Assembly (NCBI GenBank): GCA_002339125.1
Contig: DDJQ01000008.1
Location: 1 to 19,068, forward strand
From: Alteromonadaceae bacterium UBA2620
GTDB lineage: Bacteria > Pseudomonadota > Gammaproteobacteria > Enterobacterales > Alteromonadaceae
Length of the DNA stretch: 19,068 nucleotides
Direction: 5' to 3'
Numbering within the stretch: the stretch's first letter is position 1; every line of letters starts with the position of its first letter. The notes under the pieces are model-generated. The model had not been told where the DNA came from. It ran no database searches and saw only the letters and a list, made by a program, of their open reading frames with translations. Shown piece by piece: positions 1 to 6,236 of the stretch. The position numbers and the translations under genes were made by a program.

Positions 1-387
1 AGCCAGGCTATGTACCGTTTCAATCTCTGCATTGGACAACGTAGTCGATTCAGCGTCGTCAATGTAGCGTTGAGACAACAACATGCCTTTATAAAGCCGA
101 TGCCACCGCCTGATGATATCTTTAACACTTAACGAATCGGCTTTTTGTTTATTGATGCGTAAGACCACATGGGTGTGGTTGCTCATTACTGCATAGGCGC
201 ACACGTCAACACAAAACACCTCTGCCAAAAACAGGAGTCGTTCTTCTACCCATTGCCGGCGGTGCTCGTAGCTTCTTCCTGTCTGATTATCTTCACCACA
301 CAAATACGCTCGTCGAACACAGCGGGAAACGCAATGGTAGTAAGGGGTATCTGATAGGTTGATAAGACTTTTACGAGGTCTTGGCAC
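1..387 (-). CDS. REP-associated tyrosine transposase (RAYT, Y1/IS200-like), N-terminal part, cut by window edge
   Basis: 129 codons are visible, running off the left edge without a stop. The protein opens MPRPRKSLINLSDTPYYHC and carries the HUH metal/nicking motif as H71-T-H73 in the context YAVMSNHTHVVLR. That is characteristic of Y1 (HUH) transposases of the RAYT branch, which act on REP-type short palindromes. The catalytic tyrosine helix should follow, outside the window. I chose the GTG at 385-387 because an in-frame stop lies just upstream (394-396) and PRPRKSL fits the usual N-terminus. No clear Shine-Dalgarno is visible. A copy of the dispersed GAGTGACTGTCTC motif lies about 80 bp upstream, as expected for a RAYT flanked by its REP elements. 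Family assignment is firm. Whether the gene is complete and active cannot be seen here. Confidence 0.88.
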   Translation of the reverse strand, partial: MPRPRKSLINLSDTPYYHCVSRCVRRAYLCGEDNQTGRSYEHRRQWVEERLLFLAEVFCVDVCAYAVMSNHTHVVLRINKQKADSLSVKDIIRRWHRLYKGMLLSQRYIDDAESTTLSNAEIETVHSLA

Positions 388-465
388 AATGATTCACTAA
401 TTTAGAAAAGTAGTGTGTTCATTGTGCTGATATTAAGAAAGAATCCAACTGAACCTGAGTCTAGC

Positions 466-478
466 GAGTGACTGTCTC
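466..478 (+). repeat. Dispersed REP-like motif, copy 1 (GAGTGACTGTCTC)
   Basis: This 13-bp element is identical to the copy at 1730-1742. It sits between the divergently read RAYT start and the tyrB 3' end. It belongs to the family with core AGTG[A/C]CTGTC[C/T]. Confidence 0.6.
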
Positions 479-494
479 AATATGAAAAGGGGAA

Positions 495-516
495 GGCTTT
501 ACGTTATTGCAAAGCC
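495..516. terminator. Weak hairpin downstream of tyrB
   Basis: GGCTTT (495-500) and AAAGCC (511-516) form a 6-bp stem with a 10-nt loop just beyond the tyrB stop. On the minus strand it is followed by TTCCCCTTTTC, a poor U-tract. On the plus strand it is followed by CTGTTCTTTTTT. It is a candidate terminator only. Confidence 0.3.
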
Positions 517-526
517 CTGTTCTTTT

Positions 527-1717
527 TTAGCAAACTGCCGCGAAGGCCTTTGCGGTAGCTTCGATATTGCGGGTATTCAGGCCGGCTACGCACATTCGGC
601 CGCTGGCAATCAGATAAACGCCAAACTCGTCTTTCAGGCGTTTAATTTGCTCCGGGCTGAAGCCTGTGTAACTAAACATCCCAACCTGCGCAGCAAGATA
701 GCTGAAATCCACATCCGGGCGCAGCTCGCCAAGCTTGGTGACCAGTTGCTGACGCATGGTATGCATGCGCTCTCGCATGACTTCCAATTCGGTTTTCCAC
801 TCATCGGTCAGCGCATCGCTCGCAAGCACGTGGTTAACCAGGCGCGCGCCGAACGATGGAGGTGTAGAGTAGTTAGTCCTTACGGTAAACTTAAGCTGGC
901 CCTGAATAGTTTCGGCGGTTTCCGGTGATTCACACACCACATACAACGCCCCTACGCGCTCACTGTAAAGTGAGAAGATTTTCGAGAATGACTGTGCTAA
1001 CAAAAACGGCTGACCAGACTCCGCCATCAGTTTAATGGCCTGAGTATCTTCGTTTAAACCAAACCCAAAACCCTGATATGCCATATCGAAAAAGGCTAGC
1101 AGGTTACGCTGTTTAACTACGTCCACAACCTGTTGCCACTGCTCGTTGGTCAGGTCGATACCCGTTGGGTTATGACAACACGGATGCAGCAGAACAATGG
1201 CTTTTTCCGGCAGTTGATTTAAATCTTCCAGCATGCCGCTGAAATCAAGCATTTTAGTTTGCGGGTTGTAGTAGCGATAGGTATTTACCTTCACGCCCGC
1301 GCCTTTAAAAATAGAGTGATGGTTTTCCCAGGTCGGGTCGCTCACCCAAAGCTCTGAATCGGGGAAATAGCGTTTGAGTAGATCAGCGCCCACCTTCAGC
1401 GCGCCCGAACCGCCCAGGCTCTGGGTTGATGCTAAGCGACTGTCCACTAATGGTAGTGCATCACCAAAGGCCAGCGATTTTACTGCTACTCGGTAATCCG
1501 GTAAGCCGTCCATCGGCAGGTAAACGGGCGATGCCGGTGGGTTGTCTGCCGCCCATACTTTGGCCTTATCAACACTGCTAAAGTTTGGCACTTTGCCGTC
1601 TTCATCAAAATAAAACCCGATGGTGAGATTCACTTTGTCCTCACGGGGATCTTTCATGAATTGTTCAACCAGCGAGAAAATCGGGTCGCCGGCATAGGCA
1701 TCAACATGTTCAAACAT
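527..1717 (-). CDS. tyrB: Aromatic-amino-acid aminotransferase (class I, PLP-dependent)
   Basis: The 396-aa protein is of the AspC/TyrB class I aminotransferase family, close to the usual length of about 397. It transfers amino groups between aromatic amino acids or aspartate and 2-oxoglutarate in the cytosol. Visible landmarks are W130 in SDPTWENH, N183 in CHNPTG, D211 and Y214 in FFDMAYQGFG, the PLP lysine K246 in SFSKIFSLYSERVG, and the substrate-carboxylate arginine in IASGRMCVAGLN. The start MFEHVDAYAGDPI and SFSKIFSLY resemble E. coli TyrB more than AspC as I recall them, but substrate range cannot be read with certainty. AAGGA lies 7 nt before the ATG. The gene is 59 bp downstream of yitT on the same strand and is bracketed by two identical 13-bp motif copies (466-478, 1730-1742). 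A further variant lies inside it at codons 90-95 (LVDSRL), a variable position compared with E. coli TyrB. Confidence 0.9.
   Translation of the reverse strand: MFEHVDAYAGDPIFSLVEQFMKDPREDKVNLTIGFYFDEDGKVPNFSSVDKAKVWAADNPPASPVYLPMDGLPDYRVAVKSLAFGDALPLVDSRLASTQSLGGSGALKVGADLLKRYFPDSELWVSDPTWENHHSIFKGAGVKVNTYRYYNPQTKMLDFSGMLEDLNQLPEKAIVLLHPCCHNPTGIDLTNEQWQQVVDVVKQRNLLAFFDMAYQGFGFGLNEDTQAIKLMAESGQPFLLAQSFSKIFSLYSERVGALYVVCESPETAETIQGQLKFTVRTNYSTPPSFGARLVNHVLASDALTDEWKTELEVMRERMHTMRQQLVTKLGELRPDVDFSYLAAQVGMFSYTGFSPEQIKRLKDEFGVYLIASGRMCVAGLNTRNIEATAKAFAAVC
1436..1450 (+). repeat. Variant REP-like motif inside tyrB
   Basis: The plus strand reads GCGACTGTCCACTAA. Read on the minus strand, TTAGTGGACAGTCGCTTA resembles TTAGTGGACAGGCACTTT at 6835-6851 and 6941-6957. 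It encodes LVDSRL in tyrB. It is a lower-quality match than the others and could be chance. Confidence 0.4.
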
Positions 1718-1729
1718 AATAATTCCTTA

Positions 1730-1742
1730 GAGTGACTGTCTC
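1730..1742 (+). repeat. Dispersed REP-like motif, copy 2 (GAGTGACTGTCTC)
   Basis: The 13 bases match copy 1 exactly and in the same orientation. It sits in the 59-bp gap between yitT and tyrB, immediately upstream of the tyrB ribosome-binding site, so it would be in the tyrB leader if the two genes are co-transcribed. Confidence 0.6.
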
Positions 1743-1776
1743 TTGGGAGCAGCTTTTTATTAATCTATTGGCCAGT

Positions 1777-2397
1777 TTAAGCTAAATAACGGTCTTTACG
1801 GTGGTTAAATGCTATCAGGATATTCAGTACCACCGCGCCCAGAACAGAAGCGATCAGTGCCGGAATGCTCACTACAAAGAACGCCGCACACACCACCAGC
1901 ACATCTACCCCCATTTGCAGGTACCCGGCACGGAAGCCGGTTTTATCCTGAATGTACAGCGCCAGAATGGTTACGCCACCCAGGCTGGCACCATGGCGGA
2001 ACAATACCACAAAGCCGGTGCCCATGAGCAGATTGCCAAACAGAGTTGAGTAAAATAAATCCAGCTCACCAAACTGAATAAACGCTGGGTGAATATGAGT
2101 AAACAACGACACCAAAGACACGGTAGCAAAAGTCTTAAGCGTAAAAACCACACCCATTTTCTTCAGCGCCAGAATATAAAACGGAATATTCACTAAAAAG
2201 AAGGCTACGCCAAAGGTCATCGGCGACAGGTAATCAATCAAAAAGGCCATTCCTGCGGTACTGCCGGTAAGCGCGCCAACCTCACGCAATAAAATAGCCC
2301 CGAAAGAAACTAAAATGGTGCCGGTGATCAGGGCCAGAACATCTTCCACCCAACTGTGCCGAATGGACTTCGGCTGACTGATTGCTGCTTCACTCAT
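1777..2397 (-). CDS. YitT-family multi-pass membrane protein
   Basis: The 206-aa hydrophobic protein has about five to six membrane segments. It begins with a short cytoplasmic head (MSEAAISQPKSIRHSW) and continues with VLALITGTILVSFGAILL, AGMAFLIDYL, GVAFFLVNIPFYILAL and a GNLLMGTGFVVLFRHGASLGG segment typical of YitT/DUF161 proteins. The Gram-positive members carry an extra C-terminal cytoplasmic domain. This one ends with FNHRKDRYLA, as proteobacterial short forms do. I chose the ATG at 2397 rather than the upstream ATG at 2457 because GGGGA lies 6 nt before it, and because the longer form would start inside a probable operator/promoter. The function of the family is not established; a transport role is only a guess. 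It lies between an Lrp-type regulator and tyrB on the same strand, so an amino-acid connection is plausible. Confidence 0.8.
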   Translation of the reverse strand: MSEAAISQPKSIRHSWVEDVLALITGTILVSFGAILLREVGALTGSTAGMAFLIDYLSPMTFGVAFFLVNIPFYILALKKMGVVFTLKTFATVSLVSLFTHIHPAFIQFGELDLFYSTLFGNLLMGTGFVVLFRHGASLGGVTILALYIQDKTGFRAGYLQMGVDVLVVCAAFFVVSIPALIASVLGAVVLNILIAFNHRKDRYLA

Positions 2398-2436
2398 TAT
2401 TTTCCCCACGGAATGACCAAAAATTAAACCGTGAGA

Positions 2437-2464
2437 AATATAGCACAATAAAATCATATTGTGC
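2437..2464 (-). promoter_or_regulatory. Inverted repeat GCACAAT-N8-ATTGTGC over the yitT promoter region
   Basis: GCACAAT (2443-2449) and ATTGTGC (2458-2464) form a perfect 7-bp inverted repeat with an 8-bp spacer. A TATATT hexamer (minus strand, 2442-2437) adjoins it as a possible -10, so the palindrome fills the -10 to -35 interval. The Lrp/AsnC gene begins about 500 bp upstream, so it is a candidate operator for that regulator. Confidence 0.4.
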
Positions 2465-2484
2465 GTTAATTTTACTCATAACGC
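2463..2484. promoter_or_regulatory. Second inverted repeat GCGTTA-N10-TAACGC upstream of yitT
   Basis: GCGTTA (2463-2468) and TAACGC (2479-2484) overlap the end of the first palindrome. They are followed by GCGCAATTCGTGCG, so several GTGC/GCAC-type half-sites are stacked between lrp and yitT. Lrp-family octamers bind arrays of such sites. The assignment is inference. Confidence 0.3.
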
Positions 2485-2518
2485 GCAATTCGTGCGTATA
2501 AAACTTATTTTTGCGGCA

Positions 2519-2974
2519 TTACAACCAAACACCATCCTCTTTAAGGCGTTCCAACACCACCGCGGTGCGGATATGCCCCACCGTTTTGTGTGCGGCCAGG
2601 TCGCTGATCAGCGCCGATAAGTCACTCAGCTCCGCCACCGCTACTTTAAGAATGAAATCGGCGTTGCCGGTGGTTTTATACATGTCCAGAATAGCCGGGG
2701 TGTGTTTTACCAATTCATAAAAGGCGGTAACAGCCTCGGGTGAGGCTTCAGCAAGGGTAATTTCCAGTACCGATGATATATCCAGATTCAGCGCGGCCGG
2801 TGAAATTCGGGCGCTGTAACCGATGATGTATTTTTGCTGCTCAAGGTGAATTCGGCGGCGGGAGATTTGCGAAGCAGACAGGCCCACCAGCTCGCCTAAC
2901 TCCTGATTAGTCAGGCGGCCGTTCTGGCGCAGGAGTTTTAGGATCTGTTTATCGTAATCATCAATATCATGCAT
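2519..2974 (-). CDS. Lrp/AsnC-family transcriptional regulator
   Basis: The 151-aa protein has the family's usual length. Residues 1-60 hold the winged helix-turn-helix (DDYDKQILKLLRQNGRLTNQ, then LVGLSASQISRRRIHLEQQ). The remainder is the RAM ligand-binding/oligomerisation domain with YKTTGNADFILKVAVAEL and LSALISDLAAH. Such proteins sense amino acids or their keto acids and often regulate neighbouring genes. Here yitT and tyrB follow on the same strand, and palindromes lie just ahead of yitT. The start is at ATG 2974; no good Shine-Dalgarno is visible. GTGCAA occurs twice upstream, at 2980-2985 and 3010-3015, 30 bp apart, which may be autoregulatory half-sites. The effector is unknown. Confidence 0.9.
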   Translation of the reverse strand: MHDIDDYDKQILKLLRQNGRLTNQELGELVGLSASQISRRRIHLEQQKYIIGYSARISPAALNLDISSVLEITLAEASPEAVTAFYELVKHTPAILDMYKTTGNADFILKVAVAELSDLSALISDLAAHKTVGHIRTAVVLERLKEDGVWL

Positions 2975-3017
2975 GATGTGTGCAAATTTCCGTACAGTTT
3001 GAGTTTATCGTGCAAGC

Positions 3018-4133
3018 TTAGCGCGAATGCGCAATGAGATCATGCAATGATTCAATCGCCGGCAGTTGATGCTCCGGCTGATAGAATAACCGGTTAAGAC
3101 GGCCGAGGAAATTTACCTTACGATTGGGATCCTGCGGTTTTACCCGGCGTTCACTGCTGGTTTGCAAAAACTCCTGCGGGCGCAAATTCAGCTCTCGAAT
3201 CTCATCGGTGGTAATACCCTGGCCATAAACCGTGCTCAGAATACGCTCCGTTTTACTTTCCATAATCGGCATAATGTCGTTGGCGTAAAGTTCGCTAATG
3301 GGTTCGCCAATGGCTTCCAGCGAATGATTTATCGCCGCCCATAACTCATCGTGAGTATAGTGCGCATCGCCCGGCGCGTAGTAACCCATGACTTCCCACT
3401 CAAATTCGGCATTACTGGCCGCAATGGAGCTATCCACCGTTGGCGAAAAAGACAGGTCCGGCCGTGCGCCGATGTTATAAGCGTCTACCGACAGGCCAAT
3501 ACAAATCACCAGGTCACCCATTACCGCGGGGTTGCGGTAGAGCGCCTCGAAGGCGGCCCGTTTAACCCCCATCCAGCCATAAATCATCGGCTTTTGCTGA
3601 GCAAAATGGCGCACTTCATGGGGCAGATCTTCACCGTACTTTTCCACCAGCAGCGGCATGGGGTCGGCCTCTAACTGGCTTTCCGGTACCCAGACTTCGT
3701 ACTCCAGACGATTATCGGCTTTACCCCGGCTCTTAATACCGTAGGAGAGGTTGACCGGACGGCAAATACTGCGGTCCTCATCCACCCGATGAAAATACTC
3801 CGAACGTAACCGTTTAATAAACGGGGCATCCAGACCGGCCAGTGCGGCAGTGGGATAACGGTAACCACAGTCACTATGCTCAACAATGGTAAGTCCTGGA
3901 ACACGCTCAGTTAAGGCATGTTTCAATCCTTTAAACAGATGGTAGTCAGGAAGAATGATGCTGCGCTCCGGTTCGATGGTAAATCGTTCGCCGGTTTCGC
4001 TGATAAATTTGGGAGTCTTACTGAATTCATAGTTGCCGAGGCCTGACTGCTCAATAGCAAGGTCTCGCAAACGGGCAATTTCCAAAAACAACGCTTCATG
4101 GTTGCGAATATGTTTTAACAGCGGTCGTTCCAT
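3018..4133 (-). CDS. Unrecognised 371-aa soluble protein
   Basis: I do not recognise the family. The protein is 371 aa with ordinary soluble composition, no signal peptide and no membrane segment. It starts MERPLLKHIRNHEALFLEIARL. Notable stretches are IVEHSDCGYRYPTAALAGLD (about 83-102), MIYGWMGVKRAAFEALY (about 184-200), LVICIGLSVDAYNIGARPDL (about 209-228) and FEWEVMGYYAPGDAHYTHDEL (about 244-264). The C-terminal third is basic. It ends 43 bp before the lrp start and begins 60 bp after the truncated glycosyltransferase stop, all on one strand, so it may be co-transcribed with the glycan genes. The full-length open frame and codon use like its neighbours argue that it is a real gene. No good Shine-Dalgarno precedes the ATG (only GTGAG). 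Confidence 0.75.
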   Translation of the reverse strand: MERPLLKHIRNHEALFLEIARLRDLAIEQSGLGNYEFSKTPKFISETGERFTIEPERSIILPDYHLFKGLKHALTERVPGLTIVEHSDCGYRYPTAALAGLDAPFIKRLRSEYFHRVDEDRSICRPVNLSYGIKSRGKADNRLEYEVWVPESQLEADPMPLLVEKYGEDLPHEVRHFAQQKPMIYGWMGVKRAAFEALYRNPAVMGDLVICIGLSVDAYNIGARPDLSFSPTVDSSIAASNAEFEWEVMGYYAPGDAHYTHDELWAAINHSLEAIGEPISELYANDIMPIMESKTERILSTVYGQGITTDEIRELNLRPQEFLQTSSERRVKPQDPNRKVNFLGRLNRLFYQPEHQLPAIESLHDLIAHSR

Positions 4134-4193
4134 CTACTCACATCTGGATTAATTAAAGCCTGTTAGCCAGTCTGCCAGAAATAGCACCAGAGG

Positions 4194-4838
4194 TTAAGCA
4201 CTTAAGTAGCGGCCGGAATTGATGCTGCACACACCGCAGCACTGCCATTCAGTAAGCAGTTCAATACAGCCGCTGATAGCCACATCCTGACGGCAGGGTT
4301 GGGTTAGCATTTTGATTCGGGCTTTCGGATACCGGCACATCAACTCCAGTTTTCTGCCGGTATCCGCCGACTCGGTGATCACACCTGAGGTGTAGCCATA
4401 AAGCAGTCGCATCAGCCTGGAGCGCAGGCGAGGTGTTACGCCGCTTTGCGAAATGCCCCAGTTGGTATTATGCATTAATCCGGCAACGTTGCCCCGTAAG
4501 CCCGACAGCAGGTTAGCCATGGAGGCGGCCTGGATATACTGATCGTCCACCGCCAGAACAATTTCACCGGGATGGCTTTGCATATAGCGCTTTAATTCGG
4601 GCACCGCCAGCCACACACTGCTGGCTCGCAAGGTTTTGATGGTTAAATGCGGGTGTGCCGGTAAACGGCAGGACGAGTTATCTTTGTTGTTGAGCAGCAG
4701 TAATTCAACATGCACGCCACTCATCAACAGCCCTTCTATCAGCTGACTGGTGAGATCACCGTCTTCGCAGCCATCACATTCTGAATACGCCGCAAAAACA
4801 GCAAGGCGCTCCAGTGAATGTTCTACAGAAAAATACAT
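4194..4838 (-). CDS. Internally deleted GT4-like glycosyltransferase paralogue (acceptor domain only)
   Basis: The 214-aa protein is a diverged copy of the upstream 392-aa glycosyltransferase. Shared blocks include VELLLLNNKD versus VELLLLKARG, ASSVWLAVPELKRYMQSHP versus ASSAILAVPELVRYLNKHP, IQAASMANLLSGLRGNVAG versus VQAASLANRINRCRGRVVG, and ARIKMLTQP versus ARIKILPNP. After residue about 182 it jumps directly to RQDVAISGCIELLTEWQ, which matches the extreme C-terminus of the paralogue (QQDVAVNTYIEQLSYWQ). The whole C-terminal GT-B nucleotide-sugar domain, including the E-x7-E site, is therefore absent. It can hardly be an active transferase alone; it may be a decaying gene or a binding or partner subunit. 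The reading frame is intact and GAGGG precedes the ATG by about 5 nt. It is unusually cysteine-rich near both ends. Confidence 0.75.
   Translation of the reverse strand: MYFSVEHSLERLAVFAAYSECDGCEDGDLTSQLIEGLLMSGVHVELLLLNNKDNSSCRLPAHPHLTIKTLRASSVWLAVPELKRYMQSHPGEIVLAVDDQYIQAASMANLLSGLRGNVAGLMHNTNWGISQSGVTPRLRSRLMRLLYGYTSGVITESADTGRKLELMCRYPKARIKMLTQPCRQDVAISGCIELLTEWQCCGVCSINSGRYLSA
4813..4823 (+). repeat. Degenerate REP-like motif at the 5' end of the truncated paralogue
   Basis: The sequence AGTGAATGTTC differs at two positions from AGTGACTGTCC. It lies at the position homologous to the motif copies in the first codons of the full-length paralogue (HSLERL versus QSLTQL in the proteins). Confidence 0.3.
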
Positions 4839-4973
4839 GCTGCCCTCGATATTAGTGATATCAGCGTAAGGCAGAGTTAATCATATCCAAGCAAACATTT
4901 CATTAACATTTACATAACAAACAGCAAAATAATTACCATCCTGCCTGTATAACAGCTTCACAAAGGGCCAATT

Positions 4974-6152
4974 TTAGTTTGGCGTTCCCGTTTCCTGCCA
5001 GTACGACAGTTGCTCAATATAAGTATTCACAGCCACGTCTTGTTGAAACTGGCTCACCGCGTCCACTAACACCTGACCCGCGATAGGTGACTGAATGGCA
5101 GCCTGCATTGCCTCGGCCAGGGCCTGAGTGTCGTTGCAGGGGACTACTCGCCCCACCCGGCCGTTTTGCAGGGTTTGGGCGACATCCCCGACATCAGTTG
5201 CTACACAGGGGATCCCCATGGACAGGCACTCTGTTAGCACCGTTGGCGAGCCTTCGCAGTCGGACGACAAAACAAACAGGTCGGCACGCTTCATTTCAGC
5301 GTAAGGGTTTTCAACAAAACCAAATAACGATACATGCTCTGAAATGCTCAGTTCAGCGCACAAGGCTTCAAGCTCACCGCGCTGCGGCCCCTCGCCGAAA
5401 ATAACCAGCTTTAACGGTATTTGCTGTCTGAGTAAGTCAAACGCCCGAATAAGTAACGCAAAGTTTTTCTGTGAGGACAATCGCCCTGCCGCCACAACCA
5501 CCGGGCACTCTTTATTGGTTAACCAGGGATGAACTGGCGATGCGGCCGATTTTTTAGCGATTGCCGGGGTGATAACAGGGTTAGGCAATATTTTTATCCG
5601 CGCGTCGGGTAAGCCTGTAATGGTTTGTAACGCACTCGCGGCATCCTGCGATACCGCAATGACGCCGGTTAAGTAACGATATAAATGCCTCATCAATGCA
5701 AACCTGAATCTGACCATCAACCCGTTTCGGGATGCCAGCCCGGTAAGCATATTGGTGTGGATTTGCCCCACTACCCGGCCTCTGCAACGATTTATCCTAT
5801 TGGCTAGCGATGCCGCCTGAACCGCGCGGTCTTTAATCGCAAAGAGCAGCCGGTTGGGATGCTTATTCAAATACCTGACTAGCTCCGGCACCGCCAGTAT
5901 GGCACTGCTGGCATTGAGTTTAGTTACCGTAAGCTCCGGATGCTCTGGCAACTTATCGATGTGGGGACCGCGGGCTTTCAGCAGCAGAAGTTCGACCTCA
6001 ATACCAGCATTAACCAGCCCCTGCACGAGATGATTAGTAATGACTTCAACGCCACCACTCCCCGAATACGACACCAGGACAGTCAGTTGCGTGAGTGACT
6101 GTCCATAAACTTCAAGTGACTGTCCTTGATTTGTATTTACCTGTGAATTCAT
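4974..6152 (-). CDS. GT4-family (GT-B fold) glycosyltransferase
   Basis: The 392-aa protein has two Rossmann-like domains. The N-terminal acceptor domain spans about 22-200 (LTVLVSYSGSGGVEVITNHL, then IHTNMLTG, then GVIAVSQDAASAL). The C-terminal nucleotide-sugar domain begins at about 215 (CPVVVAAGRLSSQKNFALLI, LVIFGEGPQRGELE, VSLFGFVENPYAEMKRADLFVLSS) and contains the E-x7-E site E300-GSPTVLT-E308. This is a cytoplasmic retaining transferase building a surface or exported glycan. Donor and acceptor cannot be read. Residues 10-26 (containing GQSLEVYGQSLTQLTVL) are encoded by three copies of the REP-like motif, so the extreme N-terminus looks like an acquired leader. The start at ATG 6152 lacks a good Shine-Dalgarno. 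A sulfotransferase is divergent across an 84-bp gap, and a truncated paralogue follows 135 bp downstream. Confidence 0.88.
   Translation of the reverse strand: MNSQVNTNQGQSLEVYGQSLTQLTVLVSYSGSGGVEVITNHLVQGLVNAGIEVELLLLKARGPHIDKLPEHPELTVTKLNASSAILAVPELVRYLNKHPNRLLFAIKDRAVQAASLANRINRCRGRVVGQIHTNMLTGLASRNGLMVRFRFALMRHLYRYLTGVIAVSQDAASALQTITGLPDARIKILPNPVITPAIAKKSAASPVHPWLTNKECPVVVAAGRLSSQKNFALLIRAFDLLRQQIPLKLVIFGEGPQRGELEALCAELSISEHVSLFGFVENPYAEMKRADLFVLSSDCEGSPTVLTECLSMGIPCVATDVGDVAQTLQNGRVGRVVPCNDTQALAEAMQAAIQSPIAGQVLVDAVSQFQQDVAVNTYIEQLSYWQETGTPN
5219..5231 (-). repeat. REP-like 13-mer coinciding with the GT4 E-x7-E region
   Basis: On the minus strand the sequence is GAGTGCCTGTCCA, identical to the first 13 bases of the copies at 7001 and 7079. 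It encodes E308-C-L-S of the conserved ECLSMG block, so similarity could be coincidental with a conserved protein motif. Confidence 0.35.
6077..6104. repeat. Inverted pair of REP-like motifs in the GT4 N-terminal codons
   Basis: GGACAGTCA (6077-6085) and TGACTGTCC (6096-6104) form a perfect 9-bp inverted repeat with a 10-bp spacer, so the mRNA could form a hairpin about 50 nt into the coding region. The right arm extends to GAGTGACTGTCCA (6093-6105). Confidence 0.6.
6115..6125 (+). repeat. REP-like motif AGTGACTGTCC in GT4 codons 10-13
   Basis: This exact copy is read on the coding strand as GGA CAG TCA CTT (GQSL). It lies 11 bp from the preceding copy in the same orientation, giving the repeated peptide GQSL...GQSL. 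Confidence 0.6.
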
Positions 6153-6162
6153 AGCTACCGAT

Positions 6163-6172
6163 GTGACTGTCC
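6163..6172 (+). repeat. REP-like motif GTGACTGTCC between GT4 and sulfotransferase genes
   Basis: This third direct copy lies 11 bp upstream of the GT4 start codon, in the divergent intergenic region. Its complement begins AAGGACAGTCAC, so it would be in the GT4 leader. Confidence 0.5.
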
Positions 6173-6236
6173 TTAATATGTCATATTGCTATCGTATTGT
6201 TTGAATGAAACATTTTTATGACTATCGACGATATCA

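Noticed and set aside
482..928. 148-codon plus-strand open frame opposite tyrB
   Set aside because: It lies wholly antisense to a well-supported aminotransferase with clear catalytic residues. Its translation has no recognisable domain.
4851..4865. GATAT-TAGTG-ATATC palindrome upstream of the truncated paralogue
   Set aside because: The arms are only 5 bp and AT-rich, with no supporting promoter geometry.
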